Shown here: positions 24,101-32,700 of the stretch, in pieces
Numbering within the stretch: the stretch's first letter is position 1
Layout: every line of letters begins with the position of its first letter
NCBI GenBank assembly: GCA_035222895.1
Contig: JAVYIG010000702.1
Span: forward strand, 62,001 to 126,000
Direction: 5' to 3'
DNA length: 64,000 nt
Source of the DNA: Strongylocentrotus droebachiensis
Lineage: Eukaryota; Echinodermata; Echinoidea; Camarodonta; Strongylocentrotidae
Position numbers and translations under genes: made by a program
The notes under the pieces: generated by a model
Told to the model about the DNA's origin: nothing
The model's input: only the letters and a program-made list of their open reading frames with translations
Database searches by the model: none

Positions 24101-25159
24101 AAGTGCTTCGTTACAATTACTTCATTATTAACTATTATGAATATATTTTAATAGTCAGAATACGAATTGACTACATTACGTGTTGTAGGTAGTACAAGTC
24201 ATAATGTTTGCCCTACCTAACAACAATTAGTGTATGCAATTCGCATTCTGACAATTGAAATGCAACTATGTGTAAAAGGTGAATAAAACAATTTGTAACG
24301 AGACACTTAAAAGAGATTTGTGCATTGAATTTGATTACATTACGAAAATGGCCTATTCGGGTGCAGCGGTTAGTTTGATAAGAATCATCAATTTATTACT
24401 ACTCTCTGGTCATATCATCATGGATTTCCAAAACTATGTCACTATTTTCTCACAGGTCATTCTCCGAACTTTGATAATGAATGTCTCCCTGGACGAAGCC
24501 ATCGATGAGCCACGGGTTCTCAACAATCTACTAACAAACAAAGCTTACATCGAAAGTGGTTTCTCTCAGGTTAGTGTACAAGGGAAAATCAAAGAGAAAT
24601 TAATAAAAGAGAACATTATTGCAAAACCAATCTTAACCTCTTTAAAGAAAAATATAAAAAAACTTATTATTGCTTTTTACAAATGTTAAATGGACAAATC
24701 TATATTCTTTAGTGAAATTTGGACAGATTGTAATAGCTGATGATTTAAAAGGGCCTCCAGAGAAGAAGTAAATAATGGGTGTTCTTTTAAACAATTTCGA
24801 CTACATTTTAATTGTTAAATCTGAGGCAGAATGACGTCATTAACTGTTAGTTCACTTTTTAACTTCCTAATTCTATTTAGAATACCTTGGATTATTTGTT
24901 TTCTTGATTCTTTTCTTCCATGTGATAGGACATAGTGACGGCCCTTCAAGACCGGGGTCATGTGGTGGCAATCTCGTCTAGCTTCGGGGTTGTTCAGGGG
25001 ATTTTACGAACTCCTGAAGGAATAGCAGCTTACTCAGACCCAAGAAAGGGAGGAAAAGCAGCGGGGTATAGTCGGTCAACGTCGTCAAGTCTACACAAGA
25101 TTTCTTCTCTGAACCTTTGGATAATCTCCTTAATCTTATTGAGCAGACAAATGCATTAA
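12217..25159 (+). CDS. GGT: Gamma-glutamyltransferase-family Ntn hydrolase (GGT-like), 11 coding exons
   Basis: Exons: 12217-12280, 14631-14700, 15267-15490, 18722-18914, 20024-20187, 20743-20898, 21717-21853, 22689-22921, 23331-23562, 24456-24569, 24929-25159. All phases agree, giving 605 codons (family about 570). In-frame TAA at 12202 fixes the start. Residues 1-21 form a hydrophobic signal or anchor. Family blocks follow: AVATD (32-36), GGSAVDSAI (51-59), SSGIGGGFFMVIY (72-84), AIPGEVRG, then GDTSHISV with nucleophile Thr392 (codon 22854), PGKRPLS (453-459) and GASGG (478-482). GGTs self-cleave before this Thr and transfer or hydrolyse gamma-glutamyl groups at the cell surface. Compared with human GGT1, substrate-binding R107, N401, E420 and D423 are Q97, G412, H431 and N434 here, so gamma-glutamyl specificity is doubtful. 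The C-terminal 30 residues form an extra tail. Introns contain several transposons. Confidence 0.95.
13463..13574. mobile_element. Near-perfect palindromic MITE family B, copy 1 (GGT intron 1)
   Basis: 112 bp that is almost its own reverse complement: GGACTTTTAGATT at the left, AATCTAAAAGTCC at the right, and GTGACGTCAC at the exact dyad centre (13514-13523). It carries no coding sequence. Confidence 0.88.
13649..13822. repeat. Repeat family F, copy 1 (GGT intron 1)
   Basis: Shares with 17441-17600 the strings CGCGAAACCGAAGCAT, TTTCGCGAACGCTGACCATG and CTGACTACCGTTAATCAAG. On the minus strand both read an open MDLINGSQRLNLYMVSVRET segment. No function recognised. Confidence 0.75.
14370..14462 (+). 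mobile_element. 3' tail of a LINE or SINE
   Basis: GTAAAGCGCTTAGAGACATT, a second AGCGCTATATAA and then a TTATTATTA run form a typical non-LTR retrotransposon tail. The rest of the element is not recognisable. Confidence 0.55.
14631..14700 (+). CDS. GGT: GGT-like gene, exon 2
   Basis: This 70-nt exon enters in phase 1 and leaves in phase 2. It encodes GGTLEFHQSGAVATDVQLCS, the conserved start of the mature GGT fold (AVAtD...CS.iG). Acceptor ATCACAG, donor GTAAGT. Confidence 0.92.
15103..15210. repeat. (CT)n and (TA)n microsatellites before GGT exon 3
   Basis: (CT)n at about 15103-15139 and (AT)n at about 15187-15210, followed by a run of ten C just before the exon 3 acceptor. Confidence 0.9.
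15267..15490 (+). CDS. GGT: GGT-like gene, exon 3
   Basis: This 224-nt exon encodes ILERGGSAVDSAI, then the glycine-rich SSGIGGGFFMVIY and SLDAQETAH. In human GGT1 the last motif is NAREVAP with substrate-binding Arg107; here the position is Gln97. The acceptor lies just after a run of ten C residues. Confidence 0.95.
15643..15757. mobile_element. MITE family B, copy 2 (GGT intron 3)
   Basis: TAGGGACTTATAGATTTGCG at the left and CGAATCTAAAAGTCCCTA at the right enclose about 75 bp of diverged middle. Same termini and size as the copy at 13463-13574. Confidence 0.8.
15957..16150. mobile_element. Palindromic MITE family A, copy 3 (left arm and centre)
   Basis: Located in GGT intron 3. It begins CCATTTTCGTAATATAATC and reaches the GTTAGGTAGGACAATCC..CCTACCTAGCAAC centre, then stops. 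It is a half element, from deletion or incomplete insertion. Confidence 0.75.
17245..17422. mobile_element. 178-bp inverted-repeat element with repeated TTCTTGATATCAAGAA
   Basis: Ends are inverted copies: CGGACGTATGGCAAGCCG at the left, CGGCTTGCCATATGGACG at the right. Inside, the 16-bp palindrome TTCTTGATATCAAGAA occurs at 17282, 17325 and 17369, with a diverged copy at 17303. Confidence 0.85.
17441..17600. repeat. Repeat family F, copy 2 (GGT intron 3)
   Basis: Highly similar to 13649-13822 over about 150 nt, same orientation. It directly follows the palindromic element at 17245-17422. Confidence 0.75.
17935..18575 (-). pseudogene. Decayed CR1/jockey-type LINE reverse transcriptase fragment
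   Basis: On the minus strand, in order: a GFKRKHSTITSLLKVTDYWL block (about 18410-18485), FDLKRAFDTV (about 18352-18387), a PQG..LGP block near 18180 and YADDTVVF (18076-18099). These are reverse transcriptase motifs. Frameshifts and several stops interrupt the frame, so it is dead. It lies antisense in GGT intron 3. Confidence 0.8.
18574..18680. repeat. Repeat family F, copy 3, shortened (GGT intron 3)
   Basis: Keeps GTTTCGCGAACGCT, GTTAATCAAGCCCATTCG and CAGTTGTCCAAAAGAAG, with the middle deleted. It ends about 40 nt before the exon 4 acceptor and is followed by a doubled AGTCGTTTAA. Confidence 0.65.
18722..18914 (+). CDS. GGT: GGT-like gene, exon 4
   Basis: This 193-nt exon encodes SVAIPGEVRGMWEAHQRYG and LPWSELFQPVINISRNGF, both standard GGT heavy-subunit blocks. 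NIS is a possible N-glycosylation site. The donor GTTTGT is weak, and a transposon is inserted 8 nt after it. The 3' end of the exon is copied twice more in the following intron. Confidence 0.94.
18923..19356. mobile_element. hAT-like MITE with captured zinc-finger fragment (GGT intron 4)
   Basis: Termini CAGGCGCGGATCTA and TAGATCCGCCCCTG are inverted with one mismatch. The flanks share TGTTC. The element starts 8 nt after the exon 4 donor. Inside are poly-C and A/G-rich runs and a C2H2 zinc-finger-like frame (19034-19141). A related element with an 8-bp target duplication is at 36132-36515. Confidence 0.78.
19034..19141 (+). pseudogene. C2H2 zinc-finger fragment inside the hAT-like element
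   Basis: The frame reads ERNPFKCKYCEKIFNSSGNL, then TKHSHDNSG. CxxC, the F/L core and the first His match a C2H2 finger with a TGEKPF-like linker before it. The second His is misplaced (HSH), so the finger is degenerate. It is out of context in the GGT gene and belongs to the transposon. Confidence 0.65.
19467..19529 (+). pseudogene. Partial duplicate of GGT exon 4 (3' end)
   Basis: Nearly identical to the last 63 nt of exon 4, including the donor CAG|GTTTGTTCAT. It has no acceptor or upstream part. It repeats with the following TTCAATTC-type satellite. Confidence 0.85.
19643..19683 (+). pseudogene. Second, shorter duplicate of the GGT exon 4 end
   Basis: AGGAGCTCATCT joined to AATGGGATCACTACCCACAT, then ATTAGTTTTGTTCAT. 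The middle is deleted and the donor GT is lost (TAG|TT). Confidence 0.75.
20024..20187 (+). CDS. GGT: GGT-like gene, exon 5
   Basis: This 164-nt exon enters in phase 2 and leaves in phase 1. It encodes the segment with GDVITNPKLADTLQAIAENG and EFYQGPTGSKLVQDI, matching the GGT l..p.LA.tLe.ia..G...FY.G..a..iv.di block. Acceptor TTTCACAG, donor GTAAGT. Confidence 0.94.
20522..20612 (-). mobile_element. Retrotransposon tail in reverse orientation (GGT intron 5)
   Basis: AAATAAATAAATAAA followed by GCTTATAAAGCGCTTA and TCTCTAAGCGCTAT is the complement of tails such as the one at 14370-14462. Confidence 0.5.
20743..20898 (+). CDS. GGT: GGT-like gene, exon 6
   Basis: This 156-nt phase 1/1 exon encodes GGNVTLDDLADY and later SGPYFQFMLRTLEG, matching GG.lt.eDLa.Y and p.sGp.l...l.iLeG of GGTs. 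NVT is a possible N-glycosylation site. The SSG/S-P-P loop of bacterial GGTs reads TSSGPYF. Confidence 0.94.
21455..21600 (+). mobile_element. tRNA-derived SINE fragment (GGT intron 6)
   Basis: A B-box-like GGTCCCGGGTTTGAAAC is followed by GTGCCCTATGGTAAGGCATT and CATCGGAGAGGACT, a body I associate with sea urchin SINEs. The A box is degraded and the fold does not make a tRNA. Confidence 0.6.
21602..21646. repeat. Poly-C tract (GGT intron 6)
   Basis: About 45 nt of C broken only by single T residues, directly after the SINE. Confidence 0.95.
21717..21853 (+). CDS. GGT: GGT-like gene, exon 7
   Basis: This 137-nt exon enters in phase 1 and leaves in phase 0. It encodes LLYHQFIEVCKVAFGLRTKLGD, the H...E..K.Afa.R..LGD helix of GGTs. 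Acceptor CATCAG, donor GTAGGA. The upstream intron ends with a SINE and a poly-C run. Confidence 0.93.
22116..22475. mobile_element. Inverted-repeat element family G, copy 2 (opposite orientation, GGT intron 7)
   Basis: Reverse complement of the 10681-11067 element along almost its whole length, with many substitutions. Its ends are also mutually inverted (GAGTTTTGGGAAG / CCAGAACTCAAC). Confidence 0.75.
22689..22921 (+). CDS. GGT: GGT-like gene, exon 8 (autocleavage site)
   Basis: This 233-nt exon carries the junction between heavy and light subunits. GDTSHISVLASNGDAVAVTT contains the nucleophilic Thr392 (ACT at 22854-22856), expected to become the light-subunit N-terminus. The family motif TSTIN is TTSIG here, so the Asn equivalent to human N401 is Gly412. 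The donor GTAAGT splits a Tyr codon (phase 2). Confidence 0.95.
23331..23562 (+). CDS. GGT: GGT-like gene, exon 9 (substrate pocket)
   Basis: This 232-nt exon encodes YFGCKDASMSTGIILNNHL, the oxyanion-region PGKRPLSTMGPTI and GASGGFRI. The family LNNEMDDF stretch is LNNHLRNF here, so human E420 and D423 are His431 and Asn434. S451/S452 are conserved as Ser459/Thr460, and the double Gly is kept (481-482). Confidence 0.95.
24052..24357. mobile_element. Palindromic MITE family A, copy 4 (full length)
   Basis: Both arms are present in GGT intron 9: AATAGGTCATTTTCATAATG at the left and CATTACGAAAATGGCCTATT at the right, with centre GTAGGTAGTACAAG..CCCTACCTAACAAC. A reading frame crossing the right arm runs into exon 10 but has no coding meaning. 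Confidence 0.85.
24456..24569 (+). CDS. GGT: GGT-like gene, exon 10
   Basis: This 114-nt phase 0 exon encodes TLIMNVSLDEAIDEPRVLNN, the GGT l.l..aid.PR.hhq block, with Asn in place of the usual His. Acceptor TCACAG, donor GTTAGT. The palindromic MITE at 24052-24357 ends 98 nt upstream. Confidence 0.92.
24929..25159 (+). CDS. GGT: GGT-like gene, terminal exon 11
   Basis: Acceptor TGATAG. The exon starts DIVTALQDRGHVV, includes GVVQGI and SDPRKGGKAAGY (the family's C-terminal DpRk.G...gy), then continues for about 30 residues: a Ser-rich stretch and the hydrophobic run LNLWIISLILLS before RQMH and TAA (25157-25159). The tail lies beyond the normal GGT end and looks like a membrane or GPI-type tail. 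Confidence 0.9.
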   Translation, partial: DIVTALQDRGHVVAISSSFGVVQGILRTPEGIAAYSDPRKGGKAAGYSRSTSSSLHKISSLNLWIISLILLSRQMH

Positions 25160-25314
25160 TATATGCAATTATTCTTTGTTGTCATTGTTAAAGAAATAGA
25201 AGTCTTGCGAGAAAAAATCTTCAACCATTATTTTGTGCCTGTAATGTATTCGAACAACTGACGAAATCTGTATTTAGATAGCAAACTTGTGAGTTATGAT
25301 GAACGGATTATTAA

Positions 25315-25320
25315 AATAAA
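25315..25320 (+). promoter_or_regulatory. Candidate polyadenylation signal of the GGT-like gene
   Basis: AATAAA lies about 155 nt after the GGT stop codon, the first such hexamer seen there. The spacing is normal for a short 3' UTR. Confidence 0.5.
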
Positions 25321-25762
25321 CAGAAAAAGTGAATCTTTTTACTCCAGTTCAGTGAAGCAAAGTCCTTACACGAAATAAAAGCCGGGACGTGAAAATGATC
25401 TTTTATTGTAATTAATACTATATTTCCTTTTCTATGTTTATCTTATGTTCGTATTCATGCTTGCTCCTTGACTAAAGTTTAGTACAGCTTTAATCTTCAT
25501 AGGGCATACTTTGTCTGATCGAATCTCTTGACTTTGACATAACAATTGATTCGGAGAGTTTTGCCAACGTGGTCCAGGTTGGGCACAATATGGCGAATAT
25601 ATTGCTGTTATGGGCGAGAACATATTAATACAAAAGAATATTTTGCCATGTTGTGACCATCCGAAACCAAGTTGGCCAAAGTCTGTGGCAATTATAATCC
25701 GTTAATCGTCTTTCATCCGGGAGAATCCAAATTATCCCAAATCAACCTCACCTCTATATCAC

Positions 25763-25766
25763 TCAC

Positions 25767-25805
<39 letters not shown>

Positions 25806-25875
25806 CTTTTTCTCGTTCTCTTTCTCTCCCTCCCCGTCCCCCCCCCCTTCTCTCCCCCTCCCTCTCTGTATCTTC
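25763..25875. repeat. (CT)n tract
   Basis: Pure CT from about 25768 to 25802, then C/T-rich sequence with a short poly-C run. Confidence 0.95.
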
Positions 25876-26619
25876 ATCTCTCTCCGTCTCTTCAAAATTT
25901 TATCCGACTGGGTTTTTTTCTCTCTGTTCAGTATTATCATTATCAGTCGAACTTGACCTTTCACTTTCACAAACATGATAAATGATTCAAATCCCAAGGA
26001 AAGCTAGGTACACGTACATCACGTGGAGAAATGCATTGAGAGACAACCTGAAGAAAGTAGTACAGTGTGCTGAGGGGCCAGGGGAGATGACAACGTTTAA
26101 AATTGACTTTCTGACAATTTGATGGAAGTTTGATTATTCATTCCACTCTTAAATTAACGTATTCCATTCGGGATAGATTGCTGGGGGCATTACATCCACT
26201 TGAGACACATTTCCATATGAAAGTAATGATAGTCGGTGTCGGCCTAAAAGACATTGCTCCCGATTTCAAATTAATCAGGGCCCCTCGGTATCTCCATGAT
26301 CGATGATTATTTAAAAAAAATTGTCGCTCAGCTTCATATGCATTGTACTCATATGCTTTTGTAAATATGTTAATTCACATACCCTAATTTATATAAAAAC
26401 CTATTAACTGGGACCTACACAATACAAGCTTTGCTTTTTAGTAGATCCCCCACTTTATTGATTGATTTATATGATTGTATCCTCTGTTATAACTATTACC
26501 ATGTACATTATGTTTTCTATATTGAATGTTTAGTTATAATAATTACCATGTTCATTATGTTCAATTATGTTATCTTTGATGAAGTGAAATAAATAAACTT
26601 AAACTTGAACTTGAACTTG

Positions 26620-27075
26620 AACGATATAGGTCGTCTTATCACATGCCGTCTTAATCAATACAATACTCTTGGTTTTAACTTATAAATGCATTCATGAATT
26701 GGCACCAATTCATCTGCAAGATCTAATCCAGGAATACAAACCCTCATTAAATTCCGTGTCTACTTGTTGTGAACTCTTCCTGACAGTCATCACTCTTATT
26801 GCAAAGCTTCTGCTGAACAAACCACCTTCGCATGTCAAAAACTGTCAGACTGTCAACCAAATCAAAACTTGTCTTTAGACACATTTATTCAAAATTGCTT
26901 TTGATGATTAACTTACTTTGTTCACATCAATGTATAGTTCAAATGTATAGTAATTAGTAGGTTCATTTGTATTTTTTGGTTTAATACTAATACATGATTG
27001 TTTGTCATTGTATCTTGTTTGCTATAGCAAATAGAGACTTCGCTGGAAAGCGCTTTATAAGCACCGTGTTTGTAT
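26620..27075 (+). pseudogene. C-terminal and 3' end of a CR1/L2-type LINE (decayed)
   Basis: The frame reads TYKCIHELAPIHLQDLIQEY followed by KPS, the conserved C-terminal part of these reverse transcriptases (K.lh.laP.YL.dLi..y.Ps). A THLFKIAF block follows after a stop. The downstream GAAAGCGCTTTATAAGCACC is a common LINE tail. Confidence 0.65.
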
Positions 27076-29249
27076 TTGTTATTATTATGAAAGAGAAATC
27101 AAGTTTAAAGCAGTGGAAGTTACACATTTTTGTTATACTGTAGACTCCCACTTTAGATAAACTACTGTCAAAGGTAAAGCATATTATGACGTCTTAGACA
27201 TTGTACCTAAAATACGTCCATTAAAGACAAACATCGATAAAGATATTTAAGGATGTATCCATAGTACTAACTTTGAAATATTGAGCCTAAATTGGTGGTG
27301 TGCCCGAAATGCACAAATATTCTACGGAATTTTTTACCAAAGCGTAGAATATGTTATTGTAGTAATATTTGCTTTATACGTAATTAACTCTTTATGATAA
27401 GCAGTAGGTTGTTATGCTATGTCTTCTCATTCCCGTTGCTTGAATTAATACATGTATGTTTACCTAAAAAATTCAATTAGTTCATTGTTTGCACGTATCC
27501 CCTACGTTATTTTTCATTTTTGTCTTTGTACTTTATTTTTGATTAACAAAAAAGCCATGTACCATGAGTGTAAAGCTTTCCTAATTAATTAAAATACAAA
27601 CCAAAGGCTCAGGTATGACACGTTTTTTTTATATGCCTTGAGATATAATTAGCTACACACTGCACTTCATGGTGATACATTTCTCGGAAATCACAGACAA
27701 AAGACATTTTTCCTTCTCAATCCAGTGACAGCTCGAGCTTTGGTTAGAATGAAATTAAAAGAAATCAACATGTTGTAATATTTACGGATATGATTACAGT
27801 GTCATATTGTACTTTAAAAAAAATATTTGGTTGGCCTACAGTCTGCTCAAATTAACTTTTTCGCAATGTTGATTACGCAGGTATGTGTGAAACTTAACCT
27901 ATATCTAAGGAAAAGAATAATGGAAAATATGGGTCGGGGTGTGCTATATAGCTGGTCTATGGATCAGAGGCATGGACTCTGGATTTTGTTTAAATGTGAC
28001 TGTGGAGGTAAAGAAAAGTTGAATGGATAGAGTGACAAATGATGAAGTGTTACAGAGAGTGGAGGAGAAGCGGAAGGAAGTAACAACTTAAAGAAGAGAC
28101 AAAAGAAATGATCTGGGAATATGCTACGGCATCATGGACTCCTGAGAGATAACATTGAGGGAATGATCGATTGAAGGAAATGAGCCGAGGAGAAGGAAAA
28201 TAATTGTGATGTTGGATGGTATATAAACAAAGAATACATACCAAAAGATGAAGGAAAGACCTCGAGACAGAAACAAAAACTGGGTATTTTTCACGCCTAA
28301 ACCTGTTGTTTAGTAGAGCATCATGTTGATTATGTGAATATTAAAAGCCGACACTGAAAAGAGCTCTAATTCTCTTCAATGTGCTAACCCGCGGAAATTT
28401 GTGCCACGACAATTGACACGTTTTTATTAAGTAAAATGCCATAATTTCAAATTATTTCTACCGTGCACTACTTTTAAGAGATAACGATAAATGCCATGAT
28501 AAAGATGGATGCATGTTCCATTTGATATTACATTCACATATCTCATTTGTACCCTTATTCTGATTAACACTCATTTTTCTAAACGTAAAATGTCTAACTT
28601 TTTATTTCTCAGACAGAAAAGGCCAAGTCGCTTCATAAAAACAATCTTAAATTAGAAAAAACATAAGCATTTCAAACAAAAGTATATCAATTTGTATTGG
28701 ATTGTAAGAAGATCAAATCATTGTCTTTCGTCTTAAAAATCATCTACAGCTATACATTGCAATATTTTCTTTCTTAATCTTATTTATCATTTTTATCATA
28801 CCAATTGAATGAATGCATCGCGATTGTAATAATCATCTCGCATCTTGGTATTCCTCTACAGTCAAAGGGGAAATCCCCAAACCCTGATATTAAGTAGGGT
28901 AACCAGATTTAATTGAAGTATCCTATATCCATTGATTATTATTCAGTGATAAAAACCGTCTGTGTTACGGTGAAAAGTCGTAAATTACTTATTGCCAGTC
29001 TGCCTGTGTTTAATTGTTGAAATTAATCAGATTAACGCCTTTTGACATGTGCCTGACTGAAAACTTCTGAAGACTGGCCCAAATCTTGGTTAAAACATTG
29101 GTTTGCCAATTAGATGGAATTAACAAGTCCTCATTCTGAATTTGTAAACAATCTTGGCTACAATCAATAGGGTAAAGGTAAAGCCCTACTAAACGCGTTC
29201 GTATTAAAGGGGAATGTTGTTTCGTGGCGCCTAGCTTCTGCTTCTCTTT

Positions 29250-29713
29250 TAGAATCGTTAAAAAACAACACAGAATATGGGATTCTGGCTCGGGGAGCGG
29301 TAGTCACTTGAACACTCACACACAAATACGCCCGAAGATCACAGAGTGTGTGCGTGTGTGCGATAGGTCGGGATTGTACATCTAGGCGAGTGTGCGCGAC
29401 TGTGTGTGTGTGGTGGTGTGTGTGTGAGTGTGTGCATCACGCAGGCCGAGACGCATAGAACCGACGAGAGAAGAGAAACATCGTGCATGCATGCTCAATA
29501 CGATGAGCGATGACAGTTACTCTTAGCACTATGCGCAGAAAGCAGAAGATGCAGGCCGGTTCTTGCCGATTGACTTTCAACAAGTTGGATTATGCACGAG
29601 ATGATGAAAACCGTTATAGACCTGAGCTCAATTTGGAACATTCAGCTGGGAATTATTATCAGAGAAATTAGTAAATAAATGAAGAGCATTTCAGTCTTTT
29701 TTCAAACAAACAG
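29250..29713 (+). promoter_or_regulatory. Candidate promoter/5' UTR exon of the GPCR gene
   Basis: This stretch is richer in GC and CpG than its surroundings. It has GT-rich runs (29340-29440) and ends at a strong donor, CAG|GTAAGT (29711-29719). The next acceptor that fits is TTTGTACAG at 35132-35140, just before the GPCR start exon. No long reading frame is visible, so a non-coding leader exon is the natural reading. This is inference from composition and the donor only; transcript data would decide. Confidence 0.35.
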
Positions 29714-32700
29714 GTAAGTTTTATTTACATAAAAGCAGGTGCAAATCAGTAGCAGTTGCAGTAACTTCGTAAAATTGTTTGCCTACGAACACTGTTTATT
29801 TTAAATTTGTTATGTTAAATAGACTATATTGCATATTTGGTTTATTTTCAAAGACATTGCTTAATGTATTTACATTTTTAAAGCCATGTAATGCATAAAT
29901 ATATATACCTTTTTTTTCATTTAGCTTTGAGATGTTTTTTATATCAGATATTCACGATAATGCCCTGTTCTCTGGTCAATTTCTGTGCTGGGTGAATTCG
30001 GCAAACTCAAAGAAATTGAGTAAGCTGATATCAAAATAATTATTTAACGACAAATGTTTTCAAAACGAAGGATACAAGAAACGCAAAATGCCTCGTCGGG
30101 TCGTTCTTCAAACGTTTGTACTTCTGTCCCGTGATTAAAGATGTAATAAAATAATATTCACTTAATTAGTTGTCGATAAAATGCGGAGGCATGGCTGTTC
30201 CTTCATATTTCCTCCGATTAATTCACCTGGATTCAGTAGAAAGTACATATTCTTATACTACTGATAGTGAATCAAAAATTACTTTATTTCTCACGTTCAT
30301 AAAATACATCCGTTTTTCAGTAAATTATTTTACAAGGATTGCCAGCGCAGCACGTTTTTTGGTACTTAACTAAATTAAACTATGTTAAACTTTTGGTTTG
30401 TACATGTATCTTTATTTGTACATATTTTGTCATTGAATTTATTTATATAACAACGAATGTATCACTGGGAACAAGTAGTGATATCTTTTCCTTTCGATTA
30501 TGATGATATACTACTGTATTGCACATGGTTAGAGTTTAGTCAAACGAAGTCACCTACACAAGTTTAAAATGGGAGAATTCTAAATTGGTTTAAAAAATGG
30601 TGCTGTAAGTAATCGAACTCACCCCACCCCACCCCCTCCCCCGCCAAAAAAGAAGGAAATTCAGATATGGCAATATCAGAAAAAAGTGGCTTCTATTTCA
30701 TTCAGCATCACTTTCTTTCAAGTGTCTGGGTGTGGCGTTTTATTACTCCTTCGTATCATGCATCTCTTCTTTAATTAAAGTAATTCGATATTCCGATTTC
30801 ATTCCTACTTTTGAGCTTCGAAATTAGCTTTACCTTCTTAACTGTACCTCTCTTTCTTTCTCTCTAGCTATACATTTTATTTCTCTCAGTATTTCCCTTT
30901 TCTCTCCCTCCCTCTCTCTGTATCTCTCTCTGTCTCTCAATTTCTATCTCTCCACTCCCTCACTCTCTATCTCTGTCTTGTCTGTCCTTAAAGCTATCAT
31001 AAAAGAGGTTAGAAACAAGTTTCCAAAATCAAGATACTGGTACGCTCCTTTTATTGCTACCTCGTACAGGGGCGAATACGCGAATCCTTTTTACCAGGTT
31101 TTTGAACAAACGCTCTAAAGGGACTTGTTAACATTGTTCAGATGAAAGAAAGTGGTACTAATGTAGTGACCTCAATGCTAAATGTACAATTAAAGATAAT
31201 CTGAAAGTTTGAGTGAAAACAGTCTATTGTTAAAGATAAAAATTGGGAAAAACTGATCTGATCGATTCCTTAATTCTTCCAACTACATTATTATGACTTG
31301 ATTTAATTTTAGGTGAATGTAAATCATCACAAAGCAATGAATTGGCTCTATATACCATTCCAAACAAGGTGTTGAAAGATTTTTAAAACTCTGTTTTATG
31401 TCTTATTTTTATGGAAAAACGGTTGGGAAAATTCAAGAAAATTGGTTGGAAGAATTTACTTCTAGAGTGTTTCACACAGTGACGCCTTCAAAGAAGGCCA
31501 TAAATATCTTTGTGGTTTGAGAATTGTTCAGGATTTGTTGCATGTTAGAGGGTTAGTACGGTAGAAGGAATATAATAACTTACATTTCATTCTAAAAAAA
31601 TACGCAATTAAACTTCAACAATGTTACCGGTTCACTTGAAAGTTCACTACACTTCTATCTAAACAAAACAATTATTCCAGGTATGGGCTAAGATAAGCTG
31701 AAAATTATTCCGACCTTTTTTTTTTTGGTGGGGGGGGATAATCTTTACAAATTAGGTTAGGTTAATTCAAAGTTAACTCTCCCTTGATTAAAAACAAAAA
31801 GTCGATATCGTCATGTTTACATGTCTTTAACATTATTATCTATCAGTATATCTAACAATCAATATCATCATTATTTTACATTTGTGCATTAGTTTTCAAA
31901 TTTTAGAACAAATAATTCGTCTCATAATTACGGAAAATATCTTAGTATTCAATTCACACATGAAATGTAATCTTTCGTTGTATGCACTATTAAAAAGATA
32001 TAGCATGAAGTTGGGATGCAGAAATGGTGTCATAACGTGAAAAGGCAAAAAGAATTGTCCTTACTCAATCCTCATGAACATTTGCATTACGAAGAGACAG
32101 CTGATACTAATAAAGTTATATGATAAATTTCAAGACAGTTCAATCAAATATTGAAACATTTCGGTTTCCTGGAAACAAATATAAATTTGTATTTCCTCAT
32201 TATTCCATGTTCACCTTATTTTACTCTCTTCTCTCCTTTCCTTTTATTCAACTATCGATGGGGGCAGTGAATAAGCTGTAAAATTCAATTTGTAGATGGA
32301 CCATAAAAAGTGCACGTGCCTGAACAGAGTAAAGGGTGAATATTGATTTAGCGATATTTAAGTACAGCTCGACTCCTTTCTTTCAAACGTCAAAAGCATG
32401 TTTCCTATATCGGATCATGACAAATTATACCTTCATTACTCCACACCTGTTTATCGCTGCGAATTTCCCATGATTTCTAAATGAAAGTAAAATAATTCTC
32501 TCATCAATATTTACACATTGCAAATACTAAATGACCGTTAATCGATCCCTTTATGCATACTTCATCGGGATATCAACCACCACCTTTTTTATAATTTATT
32601 TTGGCCGTGTTTTGGTGTTTGTTTATCTAAAAATAACGACCCAAATTTCTTCTCAAAGTGCATAAATTAGATAGAGAGCATGTACATGTAGCTTCGATCG

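Larger units (their letters stand above)
25321..29249. other. Intergenic region between the GGT-like and GPCR genes
   Basis: AT-rich. It holds a (CT)n tract (25763-25875), a CTTGAA short repeat (about 26599-26620) and a LINE 3' end (26620-27075). The rest shows no exon-like reading frame or recognised motif. Confidence 0.6.

Noticed and set aside
24279-24689. 136-codon + strand frame spanning the MITE arm and GGT exon 10
   Set aside because: Only 24456-24569 is coding and matches GGT; the rest is transposon and intron.
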